DNA of 64,000 nt from Nymphaea colorata (lineage: Eukaryota; Streptophyta; Magnoliopsida; Nymphaeales; Nymphaeaceae), in NCBI RefSeq assembly GCF_008831285.2, contig NC_045148.1, positions 15,602,802 to 15,666,801 of the forward strand, read 5' to 3'. The translations under genes were made by a program, and so were the position numbers. Each line of letters begins with the position of its first letter. Position 1 is the stretch's first letter. The notes under the pieces were generated by a model. It searched no databases. It was not told where the DNA came from and saw only the letters and a program-made list of their open reading frames with translations. Shown piece by piece: positions 24,501 to 35,752 of the stretch.

Positions 24501-25587
24501 CGCGATACTGAAATAATTAGCATATCACTCTCAACCTTCAAACATGGAAACAATTAAAATTATCCACACATTTCCATGCTCTGATGTAATCAGCATCATC
24601 CATCCTAGAACAACAGCAGAAATATCACGCTTATGGCTTGCAAGAGATGATACAAAGATCAGTTGAGTGAATCTCCTCCACAGAACACATAACCATAAAA
24701 ACATGAGAAACTTCAACTAAAACTTCTATCTGTTCATTCAGGAACCATATATAACAATTCTTACATAACAAACATGAACTATATATCTAATCATAATCGG
24801 ATGTACAATTGTAAGATAAACAGCACAATACTTGGTGATCCCCAATTTATTCAACAGAAGAGTTCGAACTGCATAAAACAGACAAGAATGAATCTCTAGT
24901 CGACAAATGGTCAAATTCAAAAAGAACTGAAAGTCCACATGAGAAACACTCAATTGTTCAGACGAGCTAACCCGTATCCACATGAGACTGGTAAAGATCT
25001 AACATTTACATAATTTCAACCAACAGATTTGCGAATATTTCCCACAAATGATTTGCCTTCCCAAAGAGAGAAGAGAGTTTCTTGAACACAAAATTGAGAA
25101 ATTTTTATCCTAAAATGCACCTTTTTGAACTTCTTCTTACTTGACTTACAGCTAATTTCTACCTACAACAATCCGTAAGTTGCCATGGTGCTATTCAGTG
25201 GAACTACCATCAACTTGCAAACCAGCAAAACGAGGTCCTGGCCTACCGAGTAACATGGAACTACTATATATGCACTAGATAATAAGAGCATCACAAGCAT
25301 GAATTTGTCCCCTTTCTTTGTGTTTGGCACCTCTTCATGGTACACATCAACTATTGAGACCTAATCTCTTAAAATTCTCAGTTTAATTGCCCAATAATGT
25401 TTTCCACTACAATTTGGTTCCACCATCATTCTTCCTCTATGTGACCCTTCGTAATAACCCAAACCTTAGCATAACGCAAAAAACAAACACTATCACAAAA
25501 TTTTCAACATCAAAATAAACATAAAATCTGGAAAGTAGGGTAAAATACCTCAAGATATTATATCTTTGCCAGTTCAAATTCCAGTTC
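21584..25587. other. Intergenic between two minus-strand genes
   Basis: About 21.6-22.3 kb is the likely promoter and leader of the 405-residue protein gene, GC-richer near 22.2 kb. From 22.3 to 25.5 kb no gene is visible. The stretch just below 25.59 kb is the 3' untranslated region of DPH3; a possible 3' UTR intron donor (GAG|GTATTT on the minus strand near 25549) is present but unproven. Confidence 0.5.
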
Positions 25588-25842
25588 CTATGCGACCGCG
25601 ATTGCTCGTCCTCCTGCCTGCTCTATCTTCTTCGAAGAATCACTACCTTTGCCCATGAAATCCTCTTGATTATAGATAACTGTTATGTATAAAGAACAAC
25701 TAGGACATCGAGCTATCTCTTCCCCCAATTGCAGCTCCGCTTTTGTGATTTGGAACAAATCGCCACAAGGGCAAGGGTACGTGAAGGCGTTAAGCTCGTC
25801 GTTCCACTCCATATCTTCGATCTCTACGTCGTCGTACGACAT
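25588..25842 (-). CDS. DPH3: DPH3/KTI11-type CSL zinc-finger protein (diphthamide biosynthesis)
   Basis: An 84-residue single-exon protein beginning MSYDDVEIEDMEW. The CSL zinc finger is complete: YPCPCGD gives C24 and C26, and RCPSCS gives C46 and C49, with the CSL family hallmark order C-x-C ... C-P-S-C-S-L. In yeast and animals DPH3 passes electrons to the Fe-S enzyme pair DPH1-DPH2, which makes the first step of diphthamide on elongation factor 2, and it is also linked to Elongator-dependent tRNA modification. Length matches the family (about 80-90). The open frame extends 35 codons upstream, but that part is not conserved and the internal ATG gives the canonical N-terminus, so it is chosen. 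The C-terminal tail is short and serine/lysine-rich. Confidence 0.93.
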   Translation of the reverse strand: MSYDDVEIEDMEWNDELNAFTYPCPCGDLFQITKAELQLGEEIARCPSCSLYITVIYNQEDFMGKGSDSSKKIEQAGGRAIAVA

Positions 25843-28465
25843 TATGGACCAAGCTGCAGTCAGAAAAGGCAAAACACAAGTAGGATAGAAGATTAAAAAA
25901 AAAAAATCAATATTCCAGATTCGGAAACTTAAGGGAAAAACGCGCAACTATAACCTGTAAGAGACAAAGACGCCAATATTAGGGATCAAAATCTATCATA
26001 AACAGCAGTACCGTCAAACCCTAAAACAGATTTCAAACGAAGAGTTCAAATAAACCCTAAAAGCACCAAACCGAAAAACATCGTCAAAACTAGACGTTGG
26101 AGCAAAATCAAAAGAATAAGTCGAACTTTAGATGGATAAAATTCAAATCAAGTTCAACGCCGAACTCAAAACTCAGATGGTTGTACCAATAGAAAGACAT
26201 TCAATTAAACGTCCCTTACAACCAAATTCCTCAGATTAAAATCAAAAGAACAAGTTAAAAGCAGCTGCAAAAGATGGTGCAGAGAGAGAGACCGTGCTGC
26301 AGCTGAGGCCGTTGGGGGAGTGCTCAAAGAAGCGCCTGAACGCCAGAACGGTGAAGAGAAGGGGTTCATTTCCGAGGGCCGTCGCCCTTTTAAATAGCAA
26401 GTACAACCGACGGCGACATCCTTGAAATCTCGTTATTTAAAGTCGATATTTAATGTGCTTATAATACACGCTGAAACCTCAAAACGAGTCAGATTATGAG
26501 AAATGAGTAAAGAAGAACTTTTTGTTTTCCCAACGTTAATGTCGCGAATCCAGAACAAGAAGTGTCTGTTGACACTGAAATCTAACTCGCATTGGCCAAT
26601 TTTTGCCTATTTCTTTTTCCAAAAAAAATAATATAGCATAAATTTAAATAACGAAGAATCATCTTTTGACCAGCTCAAAATCGTTTGACCAAAAAAAAAG
26701 TTATGTTCAGTTCGAATCCAGACGTTTTTCAACTCGCTTAAAAACTTTTGATATTGTATTTTCTATTAAAAAAATCACTTTAGATTTGAAATAAAGATCT
26801 ATTAATGTTGGTTACCCATCAAACCTTCAATTCTCCAAAGTGAAGGTTTTAATCGTTTTTTAACTTTGTTAATGCTTAGTCTGCCATAAATCATATCTCC
26901 AATATTTTATTTTGATAACATATTTAAATGTTGTTTTGTAAGAAAAACGAATTTTAAGGCGCAAAATTGAGTTTCTGAAACCTAATTTTGGCAAAACACA
27001 ACATTCAAAAAGGTAAAGTAAATAACCCCCTCAAGGTTTACCACATTTCTTTTTTCTGTCAAACACAAGCTTTACAAGTGATGCCTTTAAAATCTAGAGC
27101 ACTTTGAACAATAAAAGGAGAACTCAGTCTTACAAGAGAGAGAACGCGGTTTTAAACTTATGATCAAGCCTTCTCATTTTGCTAACCCCTTGGGATGCTA
27201 GTAAGAGAACATTGGACCAGCGTTCCATGAATCTGTCTTTTCTATGAATCTGCCAAATCTATAGAACAGAATCGATGGAACACTACCACAATGTTCCTAT
27301 TACCAAACGTGCCATTTGAGTTATACTGCATTCTAAATTGTAAAATCAACACTTCATAGTTAGTCAAAATTTTATTCGAGTAAGACCCATGAAGGCACGC
27401 AACCATGTGGTTTAAAGTTTGTATTCCATCGCTAGTCTTTTTTTTTCAATTGCACTTGCTCCTGATTCAACATATAATTTTCTATTATCATTGCTCACAC
27501 TCTGTGTATCTACTTACGACAATCGTAAATTAGTAGTTGTTTATACTTATAAATTTCAGCATAGATATAACAGTTTTAGGCCGGTGATGCTAGTTGGTGC
27601 ATTGATGTTTGTGCATCTTAATAACAAATAGTGCAATCTTAAGGAGTTGTTTGTTTGACTTTCACATGGTATCTAAAGATATTCATGAGACACTTTGTTA
27701 TCATAGATCACGATTCATTGGTATAGGACTGAGTGCCTGAACGGGCAACATGCCTTAACTAAAGTTTCCTTAACAACCTATTTGGGCATCTAGAATACAT
27801 CATTGTAAAAACACTCCGAGAAGTTGGGTGTATTTCCTCCGATATTGTTGAAGACTATTACATGGATTGATAAAGACGCAGCCAACAGACCTTTGGTCTA
27901 CCTTGTCCTGTTCCGGTCCAAAGTAAATTATTTCTTCATGTAGTAGGTTTAACAATCATATTAGGAGAACAATTCATAGATCACGATTCATTGGTATAGG
28001 AATCACTTAAAAATTACGAAAAAAATCATGTTACACAGCTAGAGAAAATTTATTGTGGCTGATATTCCAGTGGCAGGTTTAGGATACTTGTGAATGTGAC
28101 CGCCGCCTTGGCATTCCTTGTAGGTTATGGCCAACATCAATTTATCGTTACACTCAATATTGTATCCAGGAACAGTTCACATATAGACTTGGAGTACATG
28201 ATACAATGTGTGTGCGTTTCACCTGATATATACCAATTAATTAAAGAAATGCAGTTTTAATGAAACTACCAGAACAGAATTTTATAGAAATGTATATATA
28301 CTGGCCTGTCCATGGACGGATAGTTTCTAGCATATCATAAAGGCTCAAGATTCCAAAAAGATGAAATAAAACTAATGAAAACTCAATTTCCTTTATGAGA
28401 TCTAGAGTACACTCCGTTCACATACAGCCTCTATAAGCTATTCAAGCTTTGGAAACCAATGAACG
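25843..28465. other. DPH3 leader/promoter and intergenic region
   Basis: The DPH3 leader and possible 5' UTR intron lie above 25843, with the promoter probably near 26.3-26.4 kb (GA-rich leader text at 26281-26290 on the plus strand). No gene is seen from 26.5 to 28.4 kb. A 28-base string TCATAGATCACGATTCATTG plus GTATAGGA recurs at 27701 and 27974. Confidence 0.5.
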
Positions 28466-28800
28466 AAAATGCTCTTCCACAAAAAACTGGTCAGAATCGC
28501 AAAAATAGGGCTGAGAAAAATATCACTCTGTCAACCATGGAGCCTGCACTTGAGTGCATTCACACAACTCCCCCTCTTTGAACCAAAGAGCTGCACACGA
28601 GAAACTATCAGACCTTAAAATAAGAAAAGATCATGCTCTTCCAAAAAAGACTAATCAGAATCACAAAGATGGTCACCATTGAGAAATATCACTCCATCAA
28701 CCATGGAGCCTGCACTTGAGCCCATTCGCACAGCTCCCCCTCTTTAAACCAAAGAGCTGCACATGAGAAATTATCAGACCTCAAAATAAAAAAAAGATCA
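28466..28800. repeat. ~166-bp tandem duplication carrying the NDPK2 terminal exon
   Basis: Two adjacent units, about 28466-28630 and 28631-28800, each contain (read on the minus strand) an intron end with acceptor TGCAG, a 68-nt terminal exon, a TGA stop and some following sequence. Equivalent positions are 166 bp apart and differ at roughly one base in ten, in exon and flanks alike. Confidence 0.9.
28523..28590 (-). other. Duplicate terminal exon of the NDPK2-type gene (alternative or relic)
   Basis: This 68-nt block is the downstream copy of the NDPK2 last exon. It keeps the AG acceptor, reading frame and TGA stop, and would encode [20 protein letters not shown] then E. Compared with the upstream copy at 28689-28756 there are 7 base differences: 3 silent, and the rest changing Trp to Cys, Ala to Thr and Met to Thr. 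If spliced to the penultimate exon in place of the nearer copy it would give an alternative C-terminus. If not, it lies in the 3' UTR. No disabling mutation is visible; use is unknown. Confidence 0.8.
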
Positions 28801-31800
28801 TCTTCATCCCATGCAAAGAATTATCTTGACCTTAATATATGAATAACAGATATGCCTTCAGCAGCCATCATCATGCATTCCACTTGGCAAGGAGTCAATA
28901 GAACAATTTTACCATGAACCAGTTGGTCTTTCACTCTTTTGTATACCATAAATGCAGTCTGATTTCAGGTAAGCAAGGGGTTTATCCCACCACCAGAGTG
29001 AGAGTTAAAGTGACCACCCCCTACCCCCACCCCCCCAACCAAAGCACACACAGGCAAAAATCACCTCCTCTGCCCTAGGGCTGCATCAGTGTTTTGGTTA
29101 AAGCATGTGCTGCACTTTAGCTTGTGCATCACTTTCCCTCTTGGCACAAGGGAGCCCATGCCACTTGAACCAGTGACTGCCACCTACCAGCCATTGGCAC
29201 AAGTTGGTCGTGCTACCTCTCGAGGCATAATTGCAGTATGATTAGCAGAAAAAATTAGATAGGAAGCAGCAAAATCAGTGACTCAATTAGAATAGAGAAC
29301 CAACACTGAACCATGCTACTTGCACGTGGACATTGGCATAAGACATGACCCTTCTGCATGTGATGGCTTTTTAGGAAATTAAGGGATAAGCTTAGAGCCT
29401 TGACAAATTCCATATCCTTACAATTGTAGACTAAGTTAACAAATTCAAGTAAAAAATTGAAACACAATGTAATTCATGAGAAGCATTAAAAAGGAAAAGC
29501 TTCACAAACAAATACAAATAAAATTGAACTGAAAATTATATAAATCAAGCTAGGAGCACAGTCTTGACACGGTCCACACACTGAAGCATTTAATTTGCAC
29601 TTGGCATAACGTATGACCCTTCTGCATATGATGGTTTCTTGAAATTAATAGATGAGGTCATACCCTTGACAAAATATGTCCTTACAATTATAGATATTAA
29701 CGAATTCAAGTCAAACATTGAAATGTAATGTAATCCATGACAAAAATATTAAAAGGAAAACTTCACAAACAAATACCAAAAATAGAAAAAGAATAAAAAA
29801 TTATATAAATGAAGCTGGGGGCATATTCTTGACATGGTACAAAACAGGTTTCCCTCTATCATTGATGTGTTGTGGTTTGTCCATTGTCACTCTTTGCTGC
29901 TGGATCATGGCAAGTTCACAACACAAGAGACACATGCTAATTGCATGCGCAGTGAACATGAAACTATCCCCAAGGAGGCTGGAGGGGAGTACAAATGAAG
30001 TTTATATTGCATATAGTATATACTGAAGAAGGTTCACATATTCAATTATTCATGAAGTGGATAACTGATGGTCAATACATGAGAAGATAACAAGGCATAA
30101 TAGCACGTCAAATAGCATTCAAGAGCAATAAGCTCTAATAATTAAAGCTGTTTTTTTATGTGGATTATGCAGACTGTATGTGCCCACACATCTATCAACA
30201 TAATTGAAATATTTAGATTGTTGAGGAATGTGAAACATAATGATCATGCTCATAATAATACTGAGAAATTTTTGAAGGCAACACAAATTTCTCCAATCCT
30301 GGTTCAACAACTAATTTTAGTGCAGTTCCTGGTGGTTATGCAAGTACTCAAACAAAAGAAATTTAGCAAGATTTTCATGCATTAAGAATTTCAAAGTTCC
30401 TTCCACAGTACAAATTAGAACAGCAATTGTAACATTTCTCAAATTGCTCCCAGCTACCAGTACCAGGACAAGCTAACAAAAGGTAGGGGGAAATATGAAA
30501 CTATTTTATCCAATTTCAAGGAAAAGTTGAAAACCTAAATTTCCTCTCCTCTCTCTCCTCTCCAACAACGCTCATTCCCCTAGCAATGTGCACGTGTGAG
30601 AACACCAATATTTTTCCATGAGGACAATTTCTCATGCTTGCACCGCATCCCCCTTTCATCATCGAGTGTCCTGCCTGGTTCACTCACAGGTCACAGTTGC
30701 TCATCTCATCTCATTATTTAATATTTGAACTAAAGAGAGCTTCTACAAAAGGTTTTACCATTTTTGCCAGATATATGAATGAGAAAGGGAGAAGTGTTCA
30801 CTTACTTTCCAAGGGATAGATTTTAAACTTTTGTCCAACTTCAATTGAGTTAAGAAATCATAAGTTGAAGTGCTGATTGTTAATTTAATTGACATGGACA
30901 TTAGTGAAAAGGCAAATTTTTGAAAATCACAACAATGTTATTTGCCTTTTAAAATGCTCTCAGCATAACCACTTCTTAAACATTTGGATACCAATTACTA
31001 AGTGAAATAACACCAGAAATAGAAAAAAACAAGGACAATAACCAAGATGATCATGCTGCATTGTCTCATTCGGCTGAGTCCTTTTGTAACTTTAAATAAC
31101 TTTCATGAATCACTGGCCAAAGAATACACAGTAGAAGAAAACACAAAAACTGAGTTAAATAATTTTTTACCAGTTGCTAACTGAATAATGGATCCCTACT
31201 AATATAAAAAGAGATATTCATTCCTAAATTATGACTAGGTAAAAAGACAGTAAGGATGGTTAAACTAACATATCAGTTGAAGCAAATATAGCAGCAATAA
31301 CAAATAAAAGTATGAACGCTACAAAATCTTGTAGATAGCCAACAGCATTAGTCACATCGTTCACAATGGACTAAAAGATGTTTAGTTTTTGGAGAAAACC
31401 AAACTACAGGGCAGGCATTTCATACACCTAAAGCCAAAATATTGAGAAGGTGATGAAGTTCAAACCTATTTCACGGAGACCATTTTCAGGACTGTCACTT
31501 CCATGAACAATATTTCTGCACATGAAGACACCAGTTTTGCATTAATCAAAGTCCCAGGTAACATCAGACAAATAAGCATTCTTAGTCAAATCACTGATCA
31601 GCAGTTAACCTTCCAGTTTGAATTGCTAGGTCTCCACGAATTGTTCCTGGTTCAGCTTGAAGAGGATTTGTGGCACCAATGAGCTTACGTGCTGATGCAA
31701 CAACTCCAACACCTTCCCAAGCCTGTCATATTATCCAACCAAGAACGTGGTGGTGGGATAGTCCTAGTAGAAGTAAAGAGCAATTATTGAATAGGAATGC

Positions 31801-32622
31801 AAACATACCATGCAAACAACGGGGCCTGAAGTAATGTATTCAATCAGTTTGGGGAAGAATGGTTTGGATTTAAGATCTTTGTAATGCTCCTGGAATTACA
31901 GATCAAACGGTAAATCACAATTCTTGAAATACCCTCGTATGCAAAATCTAGCAACAAAAAAAGAGAAGATTCAGAAAGTTGCAGCCAAAACCTCCGCAAG
32001 TTCTTTGGAGCATTGAAATAACTTTAAGCCCTTCATCAAGAATCCCTTCTTCTCGAATCTAGAAATAATTTCTCCTACCTTTTTTTTTTTGTCAGAATAC
32101 GAAAGTGAGCAAAAGGACACTTTTCCAGGTCATACAATCAGAAAGACATGAAGCAAATATCTCAAGCATGTAGAAACTGAAAGAGTACCAGACCACGTTG
32201 AACTCCATCTGGTTTGACCATAATGTATGTGACCTCTACTTCCTGAAGCACGACCAAAAATGCAAAAATATGAGACAGTTTCTGAGCCCAAAAAGGGGGG
32301 AAGGGGGCGGGGATCGCCGCTTGTTGTTTACCATAGAGGCGACAAGGTGAGGGAGGAACACATTGTTGGCAGGTCGTCTCCTGTATCTTGGGATGAGATT
32401 AGGCTGACTCCACTGCTGCAATTGTTGCCTTAGGCGAAGAGTACATGCTTTGTTGATGGAAGCAGCAGGGCCATAAATGTTAGAACCAAAAGATACCATC
32501 AAGGATGAAGTTATTCGTTTTGGTGTTCCATTGCTATTCACAACGCAGCCACGATTTGTAGGAAGGGCGGAAGAAGTGAGAGTTGATCCGCCTTTCCAAT
32601 TCACACTCGTCACCATTGCCAT
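28689..32622 (-). CDS. NDPK2: Chloroplast nucleoside diphosphate kinase, NDPK2 type
   Basis: Seven exons, read on the minus strand: 32622-32332, 32242-32189, 32078-31992, 31889-31809, 31722-31610, 31515-31466, 28756-28689, giving 247 residues. NDPK transfers the gamma phosphate from NTPs to NDPs through a phosphohistidine. Seen: an N-terminal region of about 85 residues rich in Ser/Thr/Arg, as in a chloroplast transit peptide, then [22 protein letters not shown] with the KPDG motif (about 107-110), [20 protein letters not shown], and the catalytic NIVHGSDS with H213. The transit peptide and the FLPHLVAS junction are typical of NDPK2, which in Arabidopsis is linked to phytochrome and oxidative-stress signalling. 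The ATG at 32622 follows the acceptor of a probable 5' UTR intron. The last intron is long (2.7 kb) and a second terminal exon copy lies downstream. Confidence 0.94.
29330..29850. repeat. ~268-bp tandem duplication in the last NDPK2 intron
   Basis: Two diverged units run from about 29331 and 29599; GGCATAA, ATGACCCTTCTGCAT, CCTTACAATT, AAACTTCACAAACAAATAC-like text and TCTTGACA(C/T)GGT occur in the same order at offsets of about 268. Intronic, no coding content. Confidence 0.85.
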
Positions 32623-32642
32623 CTTCAATTCTGCGGCCTGCA

Positions 32643-33260
32643 GGTCAGCATTTTCAATGATGTCAATTTATGATGACCAATAGGCAATAGCATGTAAAGA
32701 CCAAAGAGAAAGCCGTGAAATGTGGATCCATTTGTGCAGACTTGAAGGTTCATAGGACATATAAAGGATTGACTGCAAATTCCATAACACCACGGGGATG
32801 AACAGCCATTTCCATTCGCTCCTGCGTGTGCGTGCATGCGCATGAGCGCGTGTGCGTGCATCAGTAAAACTACATTTCACAACTTTATGAACATCAAGAA
32901 GCTGTTACTCCAGCGCAAACTTCATTGGAACAATAAAATTGAAAAAACAAGACTTGAAAACAGTTGTTTTAGCCCGATGAAAGTGGTGGCATTCTATTGA
33001 CAGATAAAGGTTCCCAGCTTCTCCAATTTTGGCATGGCAGCCAAAATATAGCTCCAGACACATCCTACCAAAATAGTTGCAAGTGAACGCGGAAGGAAAA
33101 TAACGCAGCAGCAGCAGCGGCAAATAGGAAGACAGAGAATACCTTAATGGTTGCTCCAGCAGAAATGGCTGCGTGCCCAAGGATAAATCAAGATACCGCA
33201 GCCCAGAACGAGGGAGAGAGGGAGACGGGCAATGGGGAGCGTAAAATCGCAACGGAAATG
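32643..33260 (-). promoter_or_regulatory. NDPK2 leader exon and 5' UTR intron
   Basis: On the minus strand a probable non-coding first exon ends at ACCATTAAG|GTATTC near 33144, and an acceptor CTGCAG|GCCGCAG near 32643 leads into the coding exon 20 bases before the ATG. CT-rich text near 33210-33230 fits a leader. Splice sites are inferred from consensus only. Confidence 0.45.
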
Positions 33261-34640
33261 CTTTTATCTGGAATTCCTGGGACGGATTTCCAGCGTCCCA
33301 CTAAAGGTTTTTACATAATTCATATGTACCGATATGCTTTTTCCGAATGACAGAAAACAACTTTTCAACCTAAAAATAACCTCGATAATGACAAATAAAG
33401 AATCCATCTCTCTCTCTCTGTCTCGCTTTCACTTTCTGCCACCTTCCAAGAGAATAAAGCGAGGTGAAAAGACTATCCATCTGCAGGTAAAACGGATGAA
33501 AGGTTGAGACGAAAGTTAAATAGAAAAGAGTGTATGTGATGCTACTTTTTCCAGGAGAATGATAGATAAATTGAGAAAACTATTACTATGAGATTTGTGG
33601 TGAGCTTAGTAGAAAAATGAACTTTTCCTGATTATTTTACTTTTAGCTAAGAAAAATCACTGTTTCCTAGGAAAACAAATTATCTGGGTGGAAAAGTAAG
33701 TGGAACAAACAATGCCTTCAAAATGTACAGATGACATTCCCATCTCTTTCCGTTGGAATTTTGTTTCTTGCCTACCAGGTCTTCATGTTCGTTGCATCGG
33801 TTTGTGAGAAAACATTTCCTTCTCAAGTCCCACATATTCATCGTTTAGGATGGGAGAGACGCATTCAGTAAGCACCTCTCGTCCCCTCCCCCCGAACAGG
33901 TGTTCGTTTGAATTTAGTAGAGCTTCTAGCGTAATTGAGACAGTTTATCTCTGTAGTATAATGGTTCCACCGGAAGCCGAACTAAATATTTTAATACATT
34001 TCATTACTTTGCATGCTAAATTGGTAACGAACAAATTTGGCCATTTGACCTTTTTTTTTGTATATAAGAGATAATCAAATACAAATACATGTGAACTAAA
34101 GATAAAAATTATTGTAACCTTCTTGTGCTATTGAAAAAATAAACAGCTAACATTGTTCCTTATTCATTTAACATCTAAATGGCGAGCATTTACTGGGTTT
34201 TAATTTTTCTGTTTATATGCCCACACATATATAGTGAGTGAATGATAACTTTGGCTGGAACCACCCATCATTTAACCATGACTGTCCATTTAGAGAAAAT
34301 GGATAGTTTAAAAAAAGACAAGAAAAATAAAGTGAATCCATATTAGATGACAAAAATTACCATCGTATATTAGATGACAAAAATTACCATCATATTTTTT
34401 TTATCTTAATTGTCAATTGTGATAGATCAAACGACCATAGTTAAATGGTTATGTAACTCTAGAAAACCATAGTCACCAGTCAATTTTCCTACATATATAA
34501 TTTGTAGATTTCTCCATCTAGATTTGAATGGGGAAGTCATTTGATGCTTCACAGCATACCACCCAATGTATTGCAGCAGTGTGTTTAATCACACCCGCCC
34601 TCCTTAATGCGTGAGGTGGCCATGTGTATGAATGTATTGA
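33261..34640. other. Intergenic between divergent NDPK2 and eIF2B epsilon genes
   Basis: Head-to-head spacing of the two genes is about 2.4 kb. This AT-rich part contains no gene, RNA signature or notable repeat apart from short duplications such as TATTAGATGACAAAAATTACC at about 34342 and 34367. Confidence 0.55.
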
Positions 34641-34649
34641 TTTCATTTG

Positions 34650-35150
34650 TATAGATGAAAAAACAAAGGTAATGTTTGGATGACACTCCAAAACAAACTT
34701 TGTGAGACAAAACAACCTCTTGCCTCCAAAACAGTTTTTTTTAAGAAAGTTTTTCATGAAAATAAAGGATAAAAAAACAAGAAAAGACTAAATAATACAT
34801 GGATTTAAAAAGGAAAGAAATAAAATGAGGGATAGTGTGGGAATAAAAAACTCTTTCACTTACCTTTTTTTTAATTTCCTTTTCATGGGAGGAAAGAAAT
34901 TTACACTATACAATCCATCAATTTTATTTCATTTCCCTTTCCTTACAGCCAAATACATTTTGCCCATTTTTTTTCATTTTTTTTTTTTACACTATACAAT
35001 CCATCCATTTCATTTCATTTTCCTTTCCTTGCAGCCAAATACATTTTACCCCTTTTCTTTTTGTTTATTTTTTTTCTAATTAATCAACCAAATGAGATAT
35101 TGCTCAATCCCTTCATTTTCTTCCATTTTCCTGATACCAAACAAGCCGTA
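34650..35150. repeat. MITE-like dispersed repeat, copy 2
   Basis: Matches 3090-3300 in the same orientation through GGATTTAAAAAGGA, GTGTGGGAATAAAAAACTC and TTTACACTATACAATCC. The TTTACACTATACAATCCATC segment is itself duplicated here (about 34900 and 34986), so this copy contains an internal tandem duplication of about 86 bp. It ends near CCAAACAAGCCG, the complement of the CTTGTTTGG string near 3050. Confidence 0.6.
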
Positions 35151-35752
35151 AGTCTGTTTACTTAGGTTCTGATGCAGTTCAGGATCTGAGAGACACAAAG
35201 AACTAGATTACCTTATTAAGATGGTAGTATAACCTCCCGTTCACGCGGAATCATCTTAAATAAAATCAAGCAAGAGGAGTCACAACAAACACGGATCAAG
35301 GGTCCGACTTGATATCCATGCTGTCGCATGTTGTAGGTGAAAAAAGGAGGGTAAACAGTAAACTGCAGTCAAACGCAACCACTTCACCGTGTTTGACGCG
35401 TCCGAGATTTTCTCGGATTTTCCATTTCCTCTATCAAGGGAAGAATATCCCGCCTGCCCACTTTTCAGGGCATTTGATGGCTTGTCGAACTAACAACGTA
35501 AAAAATTTTCAAGAAAAAGAAATCCGACTTAAATATTGAAAATGGAAACTTGTCAAAATAAGTTTTTCTAAAAAATATATTTATAGAAGTCGTTTTCCCT
35601 TCAAATCGGCCTGATCCAAACAGAGGAAATTCCGACTCCCCCCAAACGGGAGAAAAGAAAACCAATTAGAATCCGAGGCCGCTTGTATTAGAAAGGGAAG
35701 GAGAGAGGGAGAGCTAGAGAGCGCGCGGGCGCGAAAGCGGGAGAGAGAAGGA

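Noticed and set aside
8599-26000. Possible functional cluster of iron-related genes (BRUTUS next to DPH3, which serves an Fe-S enzyme)
   Set aside because: Different strands, an unrelated gene between, 8 kb spacing and no shared regulatory motif; plant gene order is usually not functional in this way.
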